Shown here piece after piece: positions 50,843-52,209 of a DNA stretch of 52,209 nt. Both the position numbers and the translations under genes were made by a program. The DNA lies in assembly GCA_002427505.1 (NCBI GenBank), contig DIRJ01000039.1:36619-88827 (forward strand). Reading direction: 5' to 3'. This DNA is from Mageeibacillus sp. UBA5439. Lineage in GTDB: Bacteria > Bacillota > Clostridia > Saccharofermentanales > DTU023. The notes under the pieces are model-generated. The model saw nothing but the letters and a program-made list of their open reading frames with translations, ran no database searches and was not told where the DNA came from. Numbering within the stretch: position 1 is the stretch's first letter; each line of letters opens with the position of its first letter.

Positions 50843-52120
50843 GTGAAAGAAACATATTATTTGCAGCAGCTTGAGGAAGAGCTGATTATCGCGCTGGGTT
50901 GCACTGAACCGGTAGCTGTCGCTTATGCCGCAGCTTTAGCACGCAAGGAAGCCGGTTACGATGATATTGAGACTATAGTTGTCTCCGCCAGTGTTAATAT
51001 TTTCAAGAACGCAATGGGTGTAAAGATTCCCGGTACAGAAGAAATGGGAGTGGCCATGGCTGCAGCGCTGGGTGCTGTTGCCGGAGATCCCGACCGCAGT
51101 TTGCAAGTGCTGGAAAATCTGCAGGTAAAAGATGTTGAAGCTGCCCGCAGCTTGATCGCAGCAGAAAAAGTAATGCTTGAGGTTTCCGGTAGTGACCCGG
51201 TTCTTTATATCAAAGTTTCAGTTCATACCAAGTCCGGCAGCGGATCCTCAGTAATTGCCTACAAACATGATTTGGTTCTTGAACTTACCCGGGATGACAA
51301 GCTTGTCTATAAAAATGATATGCAGCTCAGTCAGGATCTGGAGGATAGTCTGGTAGAAGATGATATCGCAAATATCTGGGAATTTGCACAGACTGTTGAC
51401 CTGGAAAAACTGGATAAAGTCAGGGAAGCCTTAGAACTGAATATGAAGATTGCCGATGCCGGTCTGAAAGATGGATATGGTATAGAAGTCGGTCCGTCGA
51501 TCAGAGAGCAGATATCCAGAATGTCATTGTCAGATTACTGTGCCTCGCGCACTGCGGCAGCTGCCGATGCCCGCATGGCAGGTGCCAGCTACCCCGTGAT
51601 GGGAAACTCAGGCAGTGGTAACCAGGGTCTCACTGCGACTGTATCTGTAGCAGCTGCTGCAGAGTACTTAAACAGCAGCAGAGAGACATTGTTGCGAGCT
51701 GTTACCCTCAGCCATTTACTGGCCATTCATGTAAAGAAAGCTTTTGGTCGTCTATCGCCTCTCTGCGGTGCGGTTCCGGCTTCGATCGGAGCGGCCGGAG
51801 GCATCGTCATGCTGATGGGCGGTGGTCTGGAGGAAGTGATCGCCGCTGCTCAGAATATGTTTGGCACCTTGACCGGTATGATCTGTGACGGAGCCAAAGC
51901 CGGCTGCGCCCTCAAGGTATCCATTTGTATTTATGCAGCGGTACAGGCAGCCGCGGTTGCCATGCAAGGTAATTCCATTAAAATGACCGACGGAATGATT
52001 GGATCTGATGTCGAGCAAAGTATGATAAATATGAAGCACATCTCAAAAGAAGGTATGGCGGACATGGATAGCACCTTGCTAAGAATTATGATGAGCAAAA
52101 ATCAGAAAAAGGATCAGTGA
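50843..52120 (+). CDS. cyuA: CyuA/YhaM-type L-cysteine desulfidase
   Basis: A 425-residue member of the serine dehydratase alpha/UPF0597 family, enzymes with a [4Fe-4S] cluster that split L-cysteine to pyruvate, ammonia and sulfide. Motifs: ALGCTEPVAVAYAAALARK at the N-terminus, VSASVNIFKNAMGVKIPGT, NSGSGNQGLTATVSVAA, GAVPASIGAAGGI and GMICDGAKAGCALKVS, with the late Cys pair expected for the cluster. The start at GTG 50843 has GGAG 6 bases upstream and gives the normal family length. It may provide sulfide, possibly also relevant to selenium-using metabolism, though no link is shown. Confidence 0.9.
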   Translation: MKETYYLQQLEEELIIALGCTEPVAVAYAAALARKEAGYDDIETIVVSASVNIFKNAMGVKIPGTEEMGVAMAAALGAVAGDPDRSLQVLENLQVKDVEAARSLIAAEKVMLEVSGSDPVLYIKVSVHTKSGSGSSVIAYKHDLVLELTRDDKLVYKNDMQLSQDLEDSLVEDDIANIWEFAQTVDLEKLDKVREALELNMKIADAGLKDGYGIEVGPSIREQISRMSLSDYCASRTAAAADARMAGASYPVMGNSGSGNQGLTATVSVAAAAEYLNSSRETLLRAVTLSHLLAIHVKKAFGRLSPLCGAVPASIGAAGGIVMLMGGGLEEVIAAAQNMFGTLTGMICDGAKAGCALKVSICIYAAVQAAAVAMQGNSIKMTDGMIGSDVEQSMINMKHISKEGMADMDSTLLRIMMSKNQKKDQ

Positions 52121-52141
52121 ACAAAAAACGGGAGCAGCATA

Positions 52142-52170
52142 TTGAAACAAGTTAACAATTAAGATATACT
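52142..52170 (+). promoter_or_regulatory. Promoter pointing off the right edge
   Basis: TTGAAA (52142-52147), 17-base spacer, TATACT (52165-52170). No start codon with a good ribosome site follows before the window ends. Confidence 0.6.
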
Positions 52171-52209
52171 TCTAGAAGCCGCTCAGCAGGTGCGAGAACT
52201 TCATTTGCA

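Overview
The window looks like a chromosomal segment of an anaerobic, low-to-mid GC Gram-positive bacterium (Bacillota, probably class Clostridia). The evidence is AGGAGG-type ribosome binding sites, sigma-A-like promoters, lipobox lipoproteins, an LPxTG-anchored surface protein, ECF and BMP-type transporters, a CotH/VTC/DUF4956 cluster and a selenocysteine-containing glycine-reductase-family protein. I cannot place it below class. No rRNA, tRNA, CRISPR array, phage or insertion sequence was seen.

Left part (1-9.8 kb): a VTC-domain polyphosphate polymerase-like protein (its 5' end appears frameshifted at the window edge), a DUF4956 membrane protein and a CotH kinase-family surface protein form one unit. 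A response regulator/histidine kinase pair faces it. Then follow a lone acyl carrier protein with a well-formed promoter and operator-like dyad, a MarR-type regulator, a DUF2238-like membrane protein, a class-3-like aldehyde dehydrogenase and an Ldh_2-family dehydrogenase.

9.8-16.3 kb: a compact nucleoside salvage operon (ABC ATPase, two permeases, pyrimidine-nucleoside phosphorylase, BMP-family binding lipoprotein) with a good promoter and a strong terminator. 16.4-19.0 kb: a Zn/Cd P1B-type ATPase and its ArsR/SmtB repressor on the minus strand.

19.0-25.6 kb: a cobalamin riboswitch with a terminator platform leads an operon encoding a wall-anchored DUF4430 (transcobalamin-like) plus beta-propeller protein, a DUF4430 lipoprotein, a fused EcfT-EcfA-EcfA protein and an S component. 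I read this as a Gram-positive surface capture and import system for cobalamin. 25.8-29.5 kb: an unrecognised zinc-ribbon protein, a type I asparaginase and a second BMP-like lipoprotein.

29.6-41.8 kb: the most unusual region. An aldehyde dehydrogenase is followed by a GrdB-like selenoprotein (in-frame TGA plus a downstream hairpin) and a GrdE-like partner, then two alcohol dehydrogenases, an APC permease, a RibF-like protein and a DhnA-type aldolase; a further Fe-alcohol dehydrogenase is divergent. No GrdA, GrdC, GrdD or thioredoxin system is present here. The GrdE-like protein lacks the cysteine that becomes the pyruvoyl group in glycine, sarcosine and betaine reductases. This looks like an orphan, possibly pyruvoyl-free member of the Grd family in an undescribed catabolic pathway.

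Right part (41.8-52.2 kb): a DUF3810 putative metalloprotease, then a minus-strand disaccharide operon (binding protein, two permeases, a GH65 phosphorylase fused to beta-phosphoglucomutase, and an MsmK-type ATPase) with an internal terminator after the binding protein. It ends with a plus-strand CyuA-type L-cysteine desulfidase and a promoter pointing off the right edge.
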